From Microbacterium enclense (GTDB lineage Bacteria; Actinomycetota; Actinomycetes; Actinomycetales; Microbacteriaceae): a stretch of DNA of 59,582 nt. The notes beneath the pieces are model-generated. The model had not been told where the DNA came from. It made no database searches and worked only from the letters and a program-made list of their open reading frames with translations. Each line of letters opens with the position of its first letter. Position 1 is the first letter of the stretch. The stretch is taken from assembly GCF_004022425.1 (NCBI RefSeq), contig NZ_RBZY01000017.1, positions 1 to 59,582 of the forward strand, written 5' to 3'. The position numbers and the translations under genes were made by a program. This document shows, piece by piece, positions 27,446 to 36,808 of this stretch.

Positions 27446-28294
27446 TCAGCCGCGCCGAGGGAACCTCCGGTCGAGCCAGGCCGCGAGGTCGGCGCGCACC
27501 TCGGCCTGCTGGGCCTCGGCGAAGATCTCGTGCCGTGCGCCGGGATAGACCAGCGTGGTGACGTCGGTGAAGCCGGACCGCGTCCGATACGCGTCCGCGA
27601 GGAGGTGCACGCTGCGCGGGCCGCCGACGGTGTCGTCGCGACCGACCATGAGCAGCGTCGGGATGTCGCGCCCGAGGTTGCGACGCGGGCGCCCGATGAG
27701 CTTCACCGTCTCGACGGGCCCGAACAGGCGCAGCAGCGGCGTCGAGGTCGTGAGGGGGTCGGCGACGAAGTCGTGGGCGACCTGCTCCACGCTCGACAAC
27801 CACTCCATGCCCGTTCCCCCGAGGTGCTTCCACGGGGCGTTCAGGTCGCCGGAGTTCAGTGCACCGGGCCAGCGGAGCGCCGAGCCGCTCAGGACGAGGG
27901 CGTCATAGGCATCCGGATGCCGGTCCACCAGCATCTGCGCGAGGAACGAGCCCCACGAGTGTCCGAGCAGGACGAGCGGCAGGTCGGGGTGCGTCTCGCG
28001 GATGACCTGGGTGAGGGTCCACACCGCGTCGCGTGCGGCCCCGAGGCCGCCGGGCCCGAGGCGTCCGAGTTTCGCGCGCTCGCCGTTCCACTGCCGAAGG
28101 CCCGTGCGACCGTGTCCGCGGTGGTCGTCGGCGTAGACGGTGTAGCCGTCGGCGACGAGCGCCGCGATGAGAGCGCCGTAGCGACCGGCGTGCTCTCCCA
28201 CCCCGTGCAGCAGCTGGACGACCGCCCGCGGCGACGCCGCCTCGTACACGTCGTAGACGATCGGAATGCCGTAGGCGTCGACGAACTCGGGCAT
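27446..28294 (-). CDS. Alpha/beta hydrolase (monoacylglycerol-lipase-like)
   Basis: A 282-residue serine hydrolase of the Hydrolase_4/lysophospholipase branch. The oxyanion strand QLLHGVGEHAGRYG is near residue 30, the nucleophile elbow GHSWGSFLAQ near residue 112, the acid probably in MVGRDDTVGG, and the histidine in YPGARHEIF. Such enzymes cleave monoacylglycerols or lysophospholipids. No signal peptide is present, so it is cytoplasmic or peripherally bound. The ATG at 28294 follows TAGACT (28306-28301) by six bases. It is divergent from the MarR gene, which has its own operator. Confidence 0.9.
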   Translation of the reverse strand: MPEFVDAYGIPIVYDVYEAASPRAVVQLLHGVGEHAGRYGALIAALVADGYTVYADDHRGHGRTGLRQWNGERAKLGRLGPGGLGAARDAVWTLTQVIRETHPDLPLVLLGHSWGSFLAQMLVDRHPDAYDALVLSGSALRWPGALNSGDLNAPWKHLGGTGMEWLSSVEQVAHDFVADPLTTSTPLLRLFGPVETVKLIGRPRRNLGRDIPTLLMVGRDDTVGGPRSVHLLADAYRTRSGFTDVTTLVYPGARHEIFAEAQQAEVRADLAAWLDRRFPRRG

Positions 28295-28306
28295 GCGGCG
28301 AGTCTA
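28295..28306 (-). promoter_or_regulatory. Leaderless -10 box of the hydrolase gene
   Basis: TAGACT at 28306-28301 on the minus strand lies six bases from the ATG at 28294. Confidence 0.5.
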
Positions 28307-28342
28307 GGGGCGGGTGTGGGCCGGAAAGCGACGGATCGAACC

Positions 28343-28370
28343 GTTAGCAAGGCTAATGAGCTATGCTAAC
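28343..28370 (+). promoter_or_regulatory. Candidate MarR operator
   Basis: GTTAGC (28343-28348) and GCTAAC (28365-28370) are exact inverted copies. Inside, TTAGC-AAG-GCTAA (28344-28356) is a second tight palindrome. TATGCT at 28362-28367 may be the -10. MarR proteins normally bind such dyads to repress their own operon. Confidence 0.65.
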
Positions 28371-28380
28371 TATCGACATC

Positions 28381-28842
28381 ATGAACGACCGCGTCGACGA
28401 ATCCCCCCGATCCGACTCGCGTGACGACCTCACCGCCGCCGCCTCCGAGCTGCGGATGTCGACGTTCCGCCTCGCGCGGCGCCTCCGGGCGCAGCGCGCG
28501 GTCGACACCATGAGCGACGCCCAGTTCGCGGTGCTCGCAGCCCTCACGGTGCACGGCGCGCACACGCTCGGCCAGCTCGCCGACCGTGAGCGCGTCACGG
28601 CGCCGTCGATGAACCGGACGGTGTCGCTCCTGGAGGAGGCGGGTTACGTCACCCGCACCCCCGATGACGACGACCGCCGCAGGGTGACGATCGCGCTGAC
28701 GGATGCCGGTCGACTCGTCGTCGACGAGACCGTGCGGCGCCGCGACGCCTGGCTCGAAGAAGCCCTCGCGGCCCTGGGCGACGACGAGCGGCGGACCCTC
28801 GCGACGGCGGCCGAGATCATGCGAAAGGTGGCAGACACATGA
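28381..28842 (+). CDS. MarR-family transcriptional regulator
   Basis: A 153-residue winged-helix regulator. The DNA-binding part is HTLGQLADRERVTAPSMNRT followed by the wing with DDDDRRRVTIALTDAGR, the MarR signature. Its start is taken as the ATG at 28381 (MNDRVDESP). The ATG six codons upstream (28363) lies inside the palindromic operator and is less likely. The stop overlaps the start of an MFS exporter by ATGA, so it most probably represses its own exporter in response to a drug-like ligand. Confidence 0.9.
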   Translation: MNDRVDESPRSDSRDDLTAAASELRMSTFRLARRLRAQRAVDTMSDAQFAVLAALTVHGAHTLGQLADRERVTAPSMNRTVSLLEEAGYVTRTPDDDDRRRVTIALTDAGRLVVDETVRRRDAWLEEALAALGDDERRTLATAAEIMRKVADT

Positions 28843-30233
28843 GTGCGATGTTCCGCTCGTTCTCGGTCTACAACTATCGCGTCTGGTTCATCGGCGCCCT
28901 CGTGTCGAACATCGGCGCGTGGATGCAGGCGACGGCGCAGAACTGGGTCGTCCTGACCGAGCTCACCCCCAACGACGCCGCCGCGATGGGCGTGACGATG
29001 GCGCTGCAGTTCGCCCCGCCGCTGCTGCTCGTCGGCGTCACGGGATGGGTGGCCGACCGCTTCGACCGCCGACGGCTCATCATGTGCACGCAGAGCGCGA
29101 TGCTCGTGCTCGCCGTGACCCTCGGCATCCTGCTCGTGACCGGTGTCATGACCCTGCCGCTGATGTTCGGGTTCGCCCTCGCGCTCGGTGTCATCACCGC
29201 GTTCGACAACCCCGCGCGCCAGGCCTTCGTCTCCGATCTCGTCGCGAAGGAGAACGCGTCCAACGCCGTCGCGCTGAACGCCGCGTCGTTCAACACCGCA
29301 CGCCTCATCGGCCCGGCGGTCGCCGGCCTCATGATCGTCGTGGTCGGCACCGGGTGGGTGTTCCTCGCCAACGCCGTGACGTTCCTCGGCATGATCGCGG
29401 CGCTGCTCGCCATGCGGCCGCACGAGCTCGTCGTGCACCACCGCCGCGGCGGACCGGCACGCCTTGCCGACGGGTTCCGCTACGTCGCGAAGCGCCCCGA
29501 CCTCATGGTGACCTTCGCGATGGTGTTCCTGCTCGGGGCGTTCGGCATGAACTTCCCGATCTTCGCATCGACCATGGCCCTCGAGTTCGGCCGCGGCGCC
29601 GACGGCTTCGGCCTGTTGAGTTCGTTCGTCGCGATCGGGTCCCTGGCCGGCGCCCTGCTCGCCGCCCGGCGCGAGCGGGCCCGCATGCGCCTGGTCATCC
29701 TGGGTGCGGGCGGTTTCGCCGTGGCATCCACGCTCTCCGTCTTCGCACCGTCGTACGGGACGTACGCCGCGACCCTCGTGCTCACCGGCTTCAGCGTCGT
29801 CACCATGCTCACCACCGCCAACGGCTACGTCCAGACCACGACCGATCCGGCTCTTCGGGGTCGCGTCCTGGCGTTGTACATGGCGATCCTGCTCGGGGGC
29901 ACGCCCGTCGGCGCGCCGATCGTCGGATGGGTCGCGGGCGAGTTCGGCCCGCGCGTCGCGATCGCGCTCTCCGCGATCGTCGCGTTCGCGGCCTGCGGGA
30001 TCGGCGTCGCGTGGACGCTCGCATCCGGCCGAGTGCACCGGCACGAGACGAAGCGGTTCCGGCTCACGCTCGACGAGACGCGTCCCATCACGACGGTCGC
30101 CCCGGAGCCCGAGGACTTCAGCGACGAGATCGCCGGCACGACCCCGATCCCGCTGCCCTCCGCGGAACGGTCGCGTCCGGCAGGTTCCCCGCACCCGGTA
30201 GGGCAGACTCACGCACCACGCCCCACGGCCTGA
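28839..30233 (+). CDS. MFS exporter (EntS/MFS_3-like)
   Basis: A 464-residue inner-membrane transporter with about twelve helices. The N-terminus FSVYNYRVWFIGALVSNIG and the loop GWVADRFDRRRLIMC are typical of the MFS_3 branch that includes the enterobactin exporter EntS and macrolide pumps. The last ~60 residues are a charged cytoplasmic tail. It is co-translated with the MarR gene. The substrate could be a drug, a siderophore or a metabolite; nothing in the sequence decides. It converges on the LuxR-type gene with 12 bases between the stops. Confidence 0.9.
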   Translation: MSAMFRSFSVYNYRVWFIGALVSNIGAWMQATAQNWVVLTELTPNDAAAMGVTMALQFAPPLLLVGVTGWVADRFDRRRLIMCTQSAMLVLAVTLGILLVTGVMTLPLMFGFALALGVITAFDNPARQAFVSDLVAKENASNAVALNAASFNTARLIGPAVAGLMIVVVGTGWVFLANAVTFLGMIAALLAMRPHELVVHHRRGGPARLADGFRYVAKRPDLMVTFAMVFLLGAFGMNFPIFASTMALEFGRGADGFGLLSSFVAIGSLAGALLAARRERARMRLVILGAGGFAVASTLSVFAPSYGTYAATLVLTGFSVVTMLTTANGYVQTTTDPALRGRVLALYMAILLGGTPVGAPIVGWVAGEFGPRVAIALSAIVAFAACGIGVAWTLASGRVHRHETKRFRLTLDETRPITTVAPEPEDFSDEIAGTTPIPLPSAERSRPAGSPHPVGQTHAPRPTA

Positions 30234-30245
30234 GCACGGACGACC

Positions 30246-31694
30246 TCAGACGTAGAAGCCGTGCGCTTCGAGCACGGCCACGGCGGCATCGCGTCCCGAG
30301 ACCTGCAGCTTCGCGTAGATCGAGCGCAGCTGCGATTTGACGGTGTTGAGCGACACGTCCAACTCCTCGGCGATCTGCGGCAGGCTCCGGGGTCCGCGCA
30401 GCGCCAGCGCGAGCCGCTCCTCCCGCGGACTCAGGGTCGGAAGCGGAGGGCGATGCTCTGGCGTGGGGACGAGCGCGAGCATCGCGGACACGCGGGCGAC
30501 GGCGTCGACCGAAGCCGAATGCCGCTCGGCCATGCGCTGCAGGAGGGTGAGCAGTTCCGGCTGCGGCAGCGTGAGATACGGGGTGAGGGATCCCCCGAGG
30601 TTCTCCGACAGGTGGAAGCCCTCGGCGAACGCCGCGTCGGCGGCCTGCGCGTTGCCCAGCCGCGCGTGAGCGACGGCGCGGCGGAGCAGCAGCGGACTGA
30701 GCGTGCGCACGCAGTGGTGGGTTCCCATTCGGATGCACGGGTCCGTCGATTCCAGGACCTCCCGCTCGCGCCCGAGGGCGATGAGGGCGGCGGCGCGTTG
30801 CATGGCGAAGCAGAGCGCATGCCCGGGTGGGGACACGCGGCCCTCCAGCACCGCCAGCGCGCGGCGGGGCTCGCCGCGGGCCAGCAACAGGTCGGCGTAC
30901 ACGCCCTGCGCGAACCCGCGCACCATGGTGTGACCGGAGTGCGCCTCCGTGCCGCCGGCCAGGGCTGCGACGAGGACCATGCCGCGGTCGTAGTCGCGGC
31001 GGATGAGGGCGCACATCGCCTCGGCCGCGCGCGCGGAGTACTGCCAGTAGGGGTCTGCGGGAGCCCCCGCGCGGAGCGCACCGGCCACGTCCGTCAGCGT
31101 CGCGGCGTCGAGCGCCGCCGAGGCGACCAGGATGCGGGCGAGGAGCAGGTCGTAGTCCGGGTGCGTCAGCGCGCCCGGGGAGGTGGATGCCAGCTCGTCG
31201 CAGATGCGCAGGCTCTCCCCCGCCAGGATGTACTCACCGTTGATCGCGGCGGCGAGCGCGCGCACCGCGTGCGCCCGGAACCGGGTCACGGCGTCGTCGG
31301 CGTACGCGATCGCGGAAGCGGCGTATTCGCCGGCCCGGCGCGGCCACCCGGCGGCCGCGTAGACCTCGCCCACCGCCGAGAACAGGGTCGACCGGGTCGC
31401 CGTCTCCAGCCGGCCCGGGGCCAGCAGCCGGCCGTCGGCGAAGTGGAGCTCGACGAGCCGCAGCGCATCGTCGATGCGGTCGAGCCGGGAACGGGCGATG
31501 AGCAGAGCCTCGAGCGTCTGCGCACTGGCATCCACCCAGATCCGGGGGGCCGGGCCAGCCTCGAGGTCGGCCAGAAAACGCAGGTCGGCCATCTCGGGCG
31601 CGGGGGAGGTCGGAAGCACGCTCGCGACCACGCGTTCGGCGACGGACCGCACGTTCATCAGCGGCGACGCATCGATCACGGCCTCGTCCCCCAT
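30246..31694 (-). CDS. LuxR-type HTH regulator with helical-repeat sensor region
   Basis: A 482-residue protein whose last ~65 residues are a LuxR/GerE helix-turn-helix (LSPREERLALALRGPRSLPQ to NTVKSQLRSIYAKLQVS). The rest is alpha-helical, Ala/Leu-rich and TPR-like (for example GEYILAGESLRICDELAS), similar to the C-terminal half of MalT-like regulators but without their ATPase domain. No known ligand. The ATG at 31694 follows TAGCAT (31706-31701) by six bases, so it should be leaderless. Nearby genes do not reveal its regulon. Confidence 0.85.
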   Translation of the reverse strand: MGDEAVIDASPLMNVRSVAERVVASVLPTSPAPEMADLRFLADLEAGPAPRIWVDASAQTLEALLIARSRLDRIDDALRLVELHFADGRLLAPGRLETATRSTLFSAVGEVYAAAGWPRRAGEYAASAIAYADDAVTRFRAHAVRALAAAINGEYILAGESLRICDELASTSPGALTHPDYDLLLARILVASAALDAATLTDVAGALRAGAPADPYWQYSARAAEAMCALIRRDYDRGMVLVAALAGGTEAHSGHTMVRGFAQGVYADLLLARGEPRRALAVLEGRVSPPGHALCFAMQRAAALIALGREREVLESTDPCIRMGTHHCVRTLSPLLLRRAVAHARLGNAQAADAAFAEGFHLSENLGGSLTPYLTLPQPELLTLLQRMAERHSASVDAVARVSAMLALVPTPEHRPPLPTLSPREERLALALRGPRSLPQIAEELDVSLNTVKSQLRSIYAKLQVSGRDAAVAVLEAHGFYV

Positions 31695-31706
31695 GCAGCG
31701 ATGCTA
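31695..31706 (-). promoter_or_regulatory. Leaderless -10 box of the LuxR-type gene
   Basis: TAGCAT (31706-31701 on the minus strand), six bases, then the ATG at 31694. Confidence 0.5.
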
Positions 31707-31803
31707 ACCACGCTATTGCGCCTATCGGCCGATTCGCGTCACAAAGGATCTCCCACCGGCCGGCTTCCAGGCTGCGGAGGGTCGCTGACCCGGGTGAGTT
31801 GAC

Positions 31804-31888
31804 GCGCGCAATCTCAGCGATTCGCGTCGGATCAGCGGCATCCACCGTTTCCGAGCTGAGATTGCGCACATCGCTGAGGTTGCGCGCA
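31804..31888. repeat. Intergenic repeat, family F, copy 1
   Basis: The arm at 31804-31821 (GCGCGCAATCTCAGCGAT) can pair with CTGAGATTGCGC (31856-31867) or with ATCGCTGAGGTTGCGCGC (31871-31888, one mismatch). Three arms with two alternative pairings is unusual. It lies just after the lldD-type stop, and one arm is repeated near 56867. Confidence 0.65.
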
Positions 31889-31896
31889 CCCCCGGG

Positions 31897-33153
31897 TCAG
31901 ACGTGCGCGTCGGCCGCGGCGTCAGACACGGGCACCAGCCGGGTCAGCTGCGTGACGTGACGGGGCTCGAGCTCGGCGAGGCTCGAGACGCCGAGCAGCG
32001 CCATCGTGCGCTCGATCTCGCTGCGCAGGATCGCGATCGTCCGGTCGACGCCCTGACGGCCCCCGGCCATGAGGCCGTACAGGTAGGCGCGGCCGATGAG
32101 CGTGAACTTCGCGCCGAGGGCAATGGATGCCACGATGTCGGCGCCGTTCATGATGCCGGTGTCGACCATGATTGTCGCGTCCTTGCCGACCTCGCGCACG
32201 ACGTGCGGCAGGAGGCGGAACGGGATCGGCGCGCGATCGAGCTGACGGCCACCGTGGTTGGAGAGCACGATGCCGTCCACGCCGAGGTCGACCAGACGCG
32301 CGGCGTCGGCGACGTTCTGCACGCCCTTCACGACGAGCTTGCCCGGCCACATGCCGCGGATGATGTCGAGGTCGTCGTAGCTGATCGTCGGGTCCATCGC
32401 CGCATTCAGCAGCTCGCCGACGGTGCCGCCGGTCGTGCTGAGGGAGGCGAACTCGAGCTTGGGCGTGGTGAGGAAGTCGTACCACCACCACGGGCGCGGG
32501 ATGGCGTTGACGATGGTGCCGACGGTCAGCTGCGGCGGGATCGAGAAGCCGTTGCGCTTGTCGCGCAGGCGCGCACCGGCGATGGGCGTGTCGACCGTGA
32601 ACTGCAGGGTGTCGAACCCCGCCTTCGCCGCGCGCTCGACGAGACCGTAGGAGATCTCGCGCTGCTTCATGACGTACAGCTGGAACCAGTTGCGACCGAC
32701 AGGGTTGGCGGCCTTCACTCCCTCGATCGAGGTCGTCCCGAGCGTGGAGAGGGTGAACGGGATGCCGGCGGCCGCCGCCGCGGAGGCGCCGGCGGTCTCG
32801 CCCTCGGTCTGCATGAGGCGCGTGAATCCGGTCGGGGCGATACCGAACGGCAGCGCCGACGGACCGCCGAGGATCTCGCACGAGGTGTCGACGTTCGCCG
32901 CCGGCCGAAGGATATCGGGGTGGAACTCGACGTCCTCGAACGCCCGGCGGGCACGGTCCAGCGAGAGCTCGCCCTCAGCGGCGCCGTCGGTGTAGTCAAA
33001 CGCCGCCTTGGGCGTGCGGCGCTTCGCGATCGTGCGGAGGTCGTCGATCGTGAGCGCGGCGTCGAGGCGGCGCTTGCGGGCGTCGAGTTCCGGCTTCTTG
33101 AACTGCATGAGCTCGAGGAGCTCACCGACCTTGGGGAGCTGACGCTGCACCAT
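31897..33153 (-). CDS. lldD: FMN-dependent alpha-hydroxy-acid (L-lactate) dehydrogenase
   Basis: A 418-residue flavoenzyme that oxidises L-lactate or a similar 2-hydroxyacid. It starts with the family's [21 protein letters not shown] contacts are seen in [12 protein letters not shown], and the catalytic His/Arg lies in [10 protein letters not shown] (near residue 290). FMN phosphate binding is in [20 protein letters not shown]. The closest named relatives are LldD and mycofactocin-linked hydroxyacid dehydrogenases. Its position downstream of rhaI-rhaD-rhaB suggests it oxidises the L-lactate formed from rhamnose-derived L-lactaldehyde. ATG at 33153, with a weak purine-rich Shine-Dalgarno. Confidence 0.9.
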   Translation of the reverse strand: MVQRQLPKVGELLELMQFKKPELDARKRRLDAALTIDDLRTIAKRRTPKAAFDYTDGAAEGELSLDRARRAFEDVEFHPDILRPAANVDTSCEILGGPSALPFGIAPTGFTRLMQTEGETAGASAAAAAGIPFTLSTLGTTSIEGVKAANPVGRNWFQLYVMKQREISYGLVERAAKAGFDTLQFTVDTPIAGARLRDKRNGFSIPPQLTVGTIVNAIPRPWWWYDFLTTPKLEFASLSTTGGTVGELLNAAMDPTISYDDLDIIRGMWPGKLVVKGVQNVADAARLVDLGVDGIVLSNHGGRQLDRAPIPFRLLPHVVREVGKDATIMVDTGIMNGADIVASIALGAKFTLIGRAYLYGLMAGGRQGVDRTIAILRSEIERTMALLGVSSLAELEPRHVTQLTRLVPVSDAAADAHV

Positions 33154-33209
33154 GGAATCTCGCTTTCGTGTGGTCTGACCACAGCCTACGCCCGATCGGG
33201 GCGGGGTGG

Positions 33210-34610
33210 TCAGGAACGGGGGTCGTAGCGGAGGGGAGGGAACGCGCGGGCGACCCGCGCACGCAGGCCTTCGAGGCTCGCGTCGGCGCCGAAGCAGCCG
33301 AGCGCGCGTGCCTGCACGAGCACATTGCCGAGGGCCGTGGCCTCGACGGGACCGGCGAGGACCGGGACGCCGACGCGATCGGCCGTCGCCTTGCACAGCA
33401 GCGCATTGCGCGCCCCGCCCCCGACGAGGTGGATGACGTCGATCTCGCGCTCCGCGAGCGCGCCCGCGGCGCGCACCGCGTGAGCGAACGCCGCGGCGAT
33501 GCTCTCGACGATGATGCGCGCGAACATCGGCCGGCCAGCGCGGCCGGGTCGATCGACGCCGAGCAGCGCCGCGATGCGTCCGGGCATGTCGCCCGGCGCC
33601 GCGAGCTCGGGAGCGTTGGCATCGAACAGGCGCGCGGGCGGCGACACAGCGCCGGCCGAGGCGAGGAGCAGCGGGAGGTCGATCGCGGAGCCGTCCTCCT
33701 CCTCCCACGCCCGCACCGTCTCGCTGAGCAACCAGAGACCGGTGACGTTGTGGAGGAAGCGCACGCGCCCGTCCACACCGCCCTCGTTCGTGAAGTTCGC
33801 CGCGCGGGCGGCATCCGTCACGATCGGTTCCGGAAGCTCGAGGCCGACGAGACCCCACGTGCCGCACGAGATGTACACGGCGTTCGGCGACGACAGCGGA
33901 ACGGCCACGATGGCCGACGCCGTGTCGTGCGACCCGACCGCGACGACGGGCACCGCGCCCAGGTCGGCGGGCGTCGCACCGATCGTCTCGCCGGGGTCCA
34001 CCAGCGGAGGCAGAACGGATGCCGGGATGCCGAGAGCCTCGGCGAGAGCCGTGTCCCACTCCCCCGTGCGGACATCGAGCAGGCCGGTCGTCGACGCATT
34101 GGTGCGTTCGGCGACCGCGCGCCCGGTCAGGCGCTGCGCGATGAGGTCGGGGATGAGGACGCTCGTCTCGGCGTCCGCGAGACGGGCGTCCGCGGCGTAC
34201 TGGTACAGCGTGGTGAAGGGCAGGAACTGCAGACCATTGCGGCGGTACAGCTCCTCGAACGGAACCCGCGCGTGCACGGCTTCCACGCCGCGGGCGGTGC
34301 GGGAGTCGCGGTAGTGGAACGGCTCGGCGAGCAGCTCCTCACCGCGCACCAGCCCGTAGTCGACCGCCCACGAATCGATGCCCACGCTCTCGATGCCGGG
34401 CTCGCGTCGCAGTGCTTCCGCGAGCCCGGCGCGCACGTGGCCCCATAGCGCCTCGATGTCCCAGTGCCATCCGTCGGCACGCTCGACGGGACCGTTCGGG
34501 AAGCGGGCGACCTCCTCGAGCTCGATCGTGTCGCCCCCGACGCGCCCGATCATCACGCGTCCGCTGGTCGCGCCGAGGTCGACGGCCGCGACGACGCGCG
34601 CCGCCGTCAT
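33210..34610 (-). CDS. rhaB: Rhamnulokinase
   Basis: A 466-residue FGGY-family sugar kinase that phosphorylates L-rhamnulose. The N-terminal phosphate loop is [14 protein letters not shown]. The acid-base region is [16 protein letters not shown], and the C-terminal ATP site is [21 protein letters not shown]. The sequence FHYRDSRT, typical of rhamnulokinases, is present. The ATG at 34610 overlaps the rhaD stop as ATGA. It is the third catabolic gene after rhaI and rhaD. The open frame continues for 2 kb upstream only as a shadow of rhaD. Confidence 0.95.
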   Translation of the reverse strand: MTAARVVAAVDLGATSGRVMIGRVGGDTIELEEVARFPNGPVERADGWHWDIEALWGHVRAGLAEALRREPGIESVGIDSWAVDYGLVRGEELLAEPFHYRDSRTARGVEAVHARVPFEELYRRNGLQFLPFTTLYQYAADARLADAETSVLIPDLIAQRLTGRAVAERTNASTTGLLDVRTGEWDTALAEALGIPASVLPPLVDPGETIGATPADLGAVPVVAVGSHDTASAIVAVPLSSPNAVYISCGTWGLVGLELPEPIVTDAARAANFTNEGGVDGRVRFLHNVTGLWLLSETVRAWEEEDGSAIDLPLLLASAGAVSPPARLFDANAPELAAPGDMPGRIAALLGVDRPGRAGRPMFARIIVESIAAAFAHAVRAAGALAEREIDVIHLVGGGARNALLCKATADRVGVPVLAGPVEATALGNVLVQARALGCFGADASLEGLRARVARAFPPLRYDPRS

Positions 34611-36643
34611 CGCAGGAACGCCGCGGCGACGCCCGAGTCCACGGGCACGTGCAGACCGGTGGTACGCGAGAGCTCGGGACCGGTGAGCACGTACACCGCA
34701 TCGGCGACGTTCTCGGGCACGACCTCGCGCTTGAGGATCGTGCGGTTGGCGTAGAACTGGCCGAGGTCTTCTTCCTTGACCCCGTAGGTCGCGGCGCGGT
34801 TGGCGCCCCAACCTGCGGCGAAGATGCCCGAGCCGCGCACGACGCCGTCGGGGTTGATGCCGTTGACGCGCACGCCGTGCTCGCCGAGTTCGACCGCGAG
34901 AAGACGTACCTGGTGCGCCTGGTCGGCCTTGGTCGCCGAGTAAGCGATGTTGTTGGGCCCCGCGAAGACGCTGTTCTTCGACGAGATGTAGATGACGTCG
35001 CCGCCCATCTTCTGCGCGATGAGCGCCTTCGCCGCGGCTTTGGACACGAGGAACGAGCCCTTCGCCATGACGTCGTGCTGCAGGTCCCAGTCCTTCTCGG
35101 TGGTCTCCAGCAGCGGCTTCGACAGCGACAGCCCCGCGTTGTTGACGACGAGGTCGATGCCGCCGAACGCGAGCAGCGTGGCGTCGATCGCGGCCTGTAC
35201 GCCCTCGGCATCCGCAACGTTCGCCGCGACGCCGATCGCGACGTCGGTTCCGCCGAGCTCGGCGGCCGCGGCCTGCGCCTTCTCGAGGTCGAGGTCGGCG
35301 ACGACGACGCACGCGCCCTCCGCGGCGAGGCGGGTGGCGATGGCCTTGCCGATGCCGGATGCCGCGCCCGTCACGAACGCGATGCGTCCCTGGTGCGTCT
35401 TGGGCTTCGGCATCCGCTGGAGCTTGGCCTCTTCGAGCGCCCAGTACTCGATGCGGAATTTCTCGGCATCCGAGATCGGCGCGTAGGTCGACAGGGCCTC
35501 GGCGCCGCGCATGACGTTGATCGCGTTGACGTAGAACTCCCCTGCGACGCGCGCCGTCTGCTTGTTCGCGCCGTACGAGAACATGCCGACGCCGGGCACG
35601 AGCACGATGAGCGGGTCGGCGCCGCGGATCGCCGGGGAGTCGGCATCCGCGTGCGTGTCGTAGTACGCCTGGTAGTCGGCGCGGTACTCCTGGTGGAGTT
35701 CCTGCAGCCGCGCGATCGCATCCTCGACCGAGGCGTCCGCGGGGAGGTCGAGGATCAGCGGCTTGACCTTGGTGCGCAGGAAGTGATCGGGGCAGCTCGT
35801 GCCGAGCGCGGCCAGGGCCGGGGCCTTCTCGGATGCCAGGAAGTCGAGCACCACGTCGGAGTCGGTGAAGTGGCCGACCATGGGCTTGTCGGTCGAGGCG
35901 AGGCCGCGGATCGTCGCGGCGAGGGCCGCGGCCTTCGCGCGGCGCTCGGTCTCGGGCAGGGCCGCGAAGCCGGGGCGGACGCCGCCGAACGGCTGGGCTG
36001 CGCCGTTCGCGTCGATGTAGGCCTGGGCGGTGTCGATGATCCACAGCGAGTTGCGCTCGGCCTCCTCGGACGTGTGGCCCCACGCGGTGATCCCGTGTCC
36101 GCCGAGGATCGTCCCTATTGCCTGCGGGTTGGCGGCCTTGATCGCGGCGATGTCGAGACCGAGCTGGAAGCCGGGGCGACGCCACGGCACCCACACGACC
36201 CTGTCGCCGAAGATCGTGGTCGTCAGCTCCTCGCCGTCGGCGGCGGTCGCGATCGCGATGCCCGCGTCGGGGTGCAGGTGGTCGACGTGGGCGGCGTCCA
36301 CGAGTCCGTGCATCGCGGTGTCGATCGAGGGGGCAGCTCCCCCCTTGCCGTGCAGGCAATAGTCGAACGCGGCGACCATCTCGTCCTCGCGGTCGATGCC
36401 GGGGTAGACGTCGACGAGGGCGCGCATGCGGTCGAGCCGCAGTACCGCGAGGCCCTTCTCGGTGAGCGTGCCGAGGTCGCCGCCGGAGCCCTTGACCCAC
36501 AGCAGCTCGACCGGCTCGCCGGTGACGGGATCGATGTCGGCGCCCTTGGCGGAGGTGTTGCCGCCGGCGTAGTTGGTGATCTTCGGGTCGGAGCCGAGGC
36601 GGTTGCTGCGCGCGACGAGGTCGGCGGCGGTGGAGCTGGTCAT
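34607..36643 (-). CDS. rhaD: Bifunctional rhamnulose-1-phosphate aldolase / short-chain (lactaldehyde) dehydrogenase
   Basis: A 678-residue fusion. Residues 1-400 are a class II aldolase domain (KITNYAGGNTSAKGAD; zinc histidines in DAAHVDHLHPD and the later GGHGITAWGH). Residues 415-678 are a short-chain dehydrogenase (VTGAASGIGKAIA; catalytic SSKNS and YSATK). The aldolase splits rhamnulose 1-phosphate to DHAP and L-lactaldehyde; the dehydrogenase part should oxidise the lactaldehyde, as described for RhaEW-type fusions. The ATG at 36643 has AAAGGA upstream. It is separated from rhaI by two hairpins and coupled to rhaB by ATGA. Confidence 0.95.
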   Translation of the reverse strand: MTSSTAADLVARSNRLGSDPKITNYAGGNTSAKGADIDPVTGEPVELLWVKGSGGDLGTLTEKGLAVLRLDRMRALVDVYPGIDREDEMVAAFDYCLHGKGGAAPSIDTAMHGLVDAAHVDHLHPDAGIAIATAADGEELTTTIFGDRVVWVPWRRPGFQLGLDIAAIKAANPQAIGTILGGHGITAWGHTSEEAERNSLWIIDTAQAYIDANGAAQPFGGVRPGFAALPETERRAKAAALAATIRGLASTDKPMVGHFTDSDVVLDFLASEKAPALAALGTSCPDHFLRTKVKPLILDLPADASVEDAIARLQELHQEYRADYQAYYDTHADADSPAIRGADPLIVLVPGVGMFSYGANKQTARVAGEFYVNAINVMRGAEALSTYAPISDAEKFRIEYWALEEAKLQRMPKPKTHQGRIAFVTGAASGIGKAIATRLAAEGACVVVADLDLEKAQAAAAELGGTDVAIGVAANVADAEGVQAAIDATLLAFGGIDLVVNNAGLSLSKPLLETTEKDWDLQHDVMAKGSFLVSKAAAKALIAQKMGGDVIYISSKNSVFAGPNNIAYSATKADQAHQVRLLAVELGEHGVRVNGINPDGVVRGSGIFAAGWGANRAATYGVKEEDLGQFYANRTILKREVVPENVADAVYVLTGPELSRTTGLHVPVDSGVAAAFLR

Positions 36644-36668
36644 GTGAGGAGGTTCCTTTCACCATTCG

Positions 36669-36719
36669 GTGTCCAGAACACGCGGATGCCGACGGGGCAC
36701 ATCCGCGCGTCTTGGACAC
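36669..36719 (-). other. Long hairpin in the rhaI-rhaD spacer
   Basis: GTGTCCA (36669-36675) pairs with TGGACAC (36713-36719), and inside it ACGCGGATG pairs with CATCCGCGCGT. It lies 26 bases before the rhaD start and contains one copy of the GGATGCC word. It could stabilise the rhaDB message after processing. Confidence 0.55.
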
Positions 36720-36765
36720 TCAAGCCATGTGGGGGCCGCCCGGCGCGGGGCGGCAGCGGGATGAA

Positions 36766-36800
36766 CACCGGGGCGGCGGATTCAGGGCGCCGCCCCGGTG
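36766..36800 (-). terminator. Terminator or attenuator after rhaI
   Basis: CACCGGGGCGGCG (36766-36778) and CGCCGCCCCGGTG (36788-36800) form a perfect 13-bp stem with a nine-base loop, eight bases after the rhaI stop on the minus strand. There is no T-run. It may reduce transcription into rhaD. Confidence 0.65.
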
Positions 36801-36808
36801 GGTCTGGA

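Noticed and set aside
34611..36719. Open minus-strand frame extending rhaB upstream across rhaD
   Set aside because: rhaD is clearly coded in another frame of the same strand. rhaB has its own ATG in an ATGA overlap.
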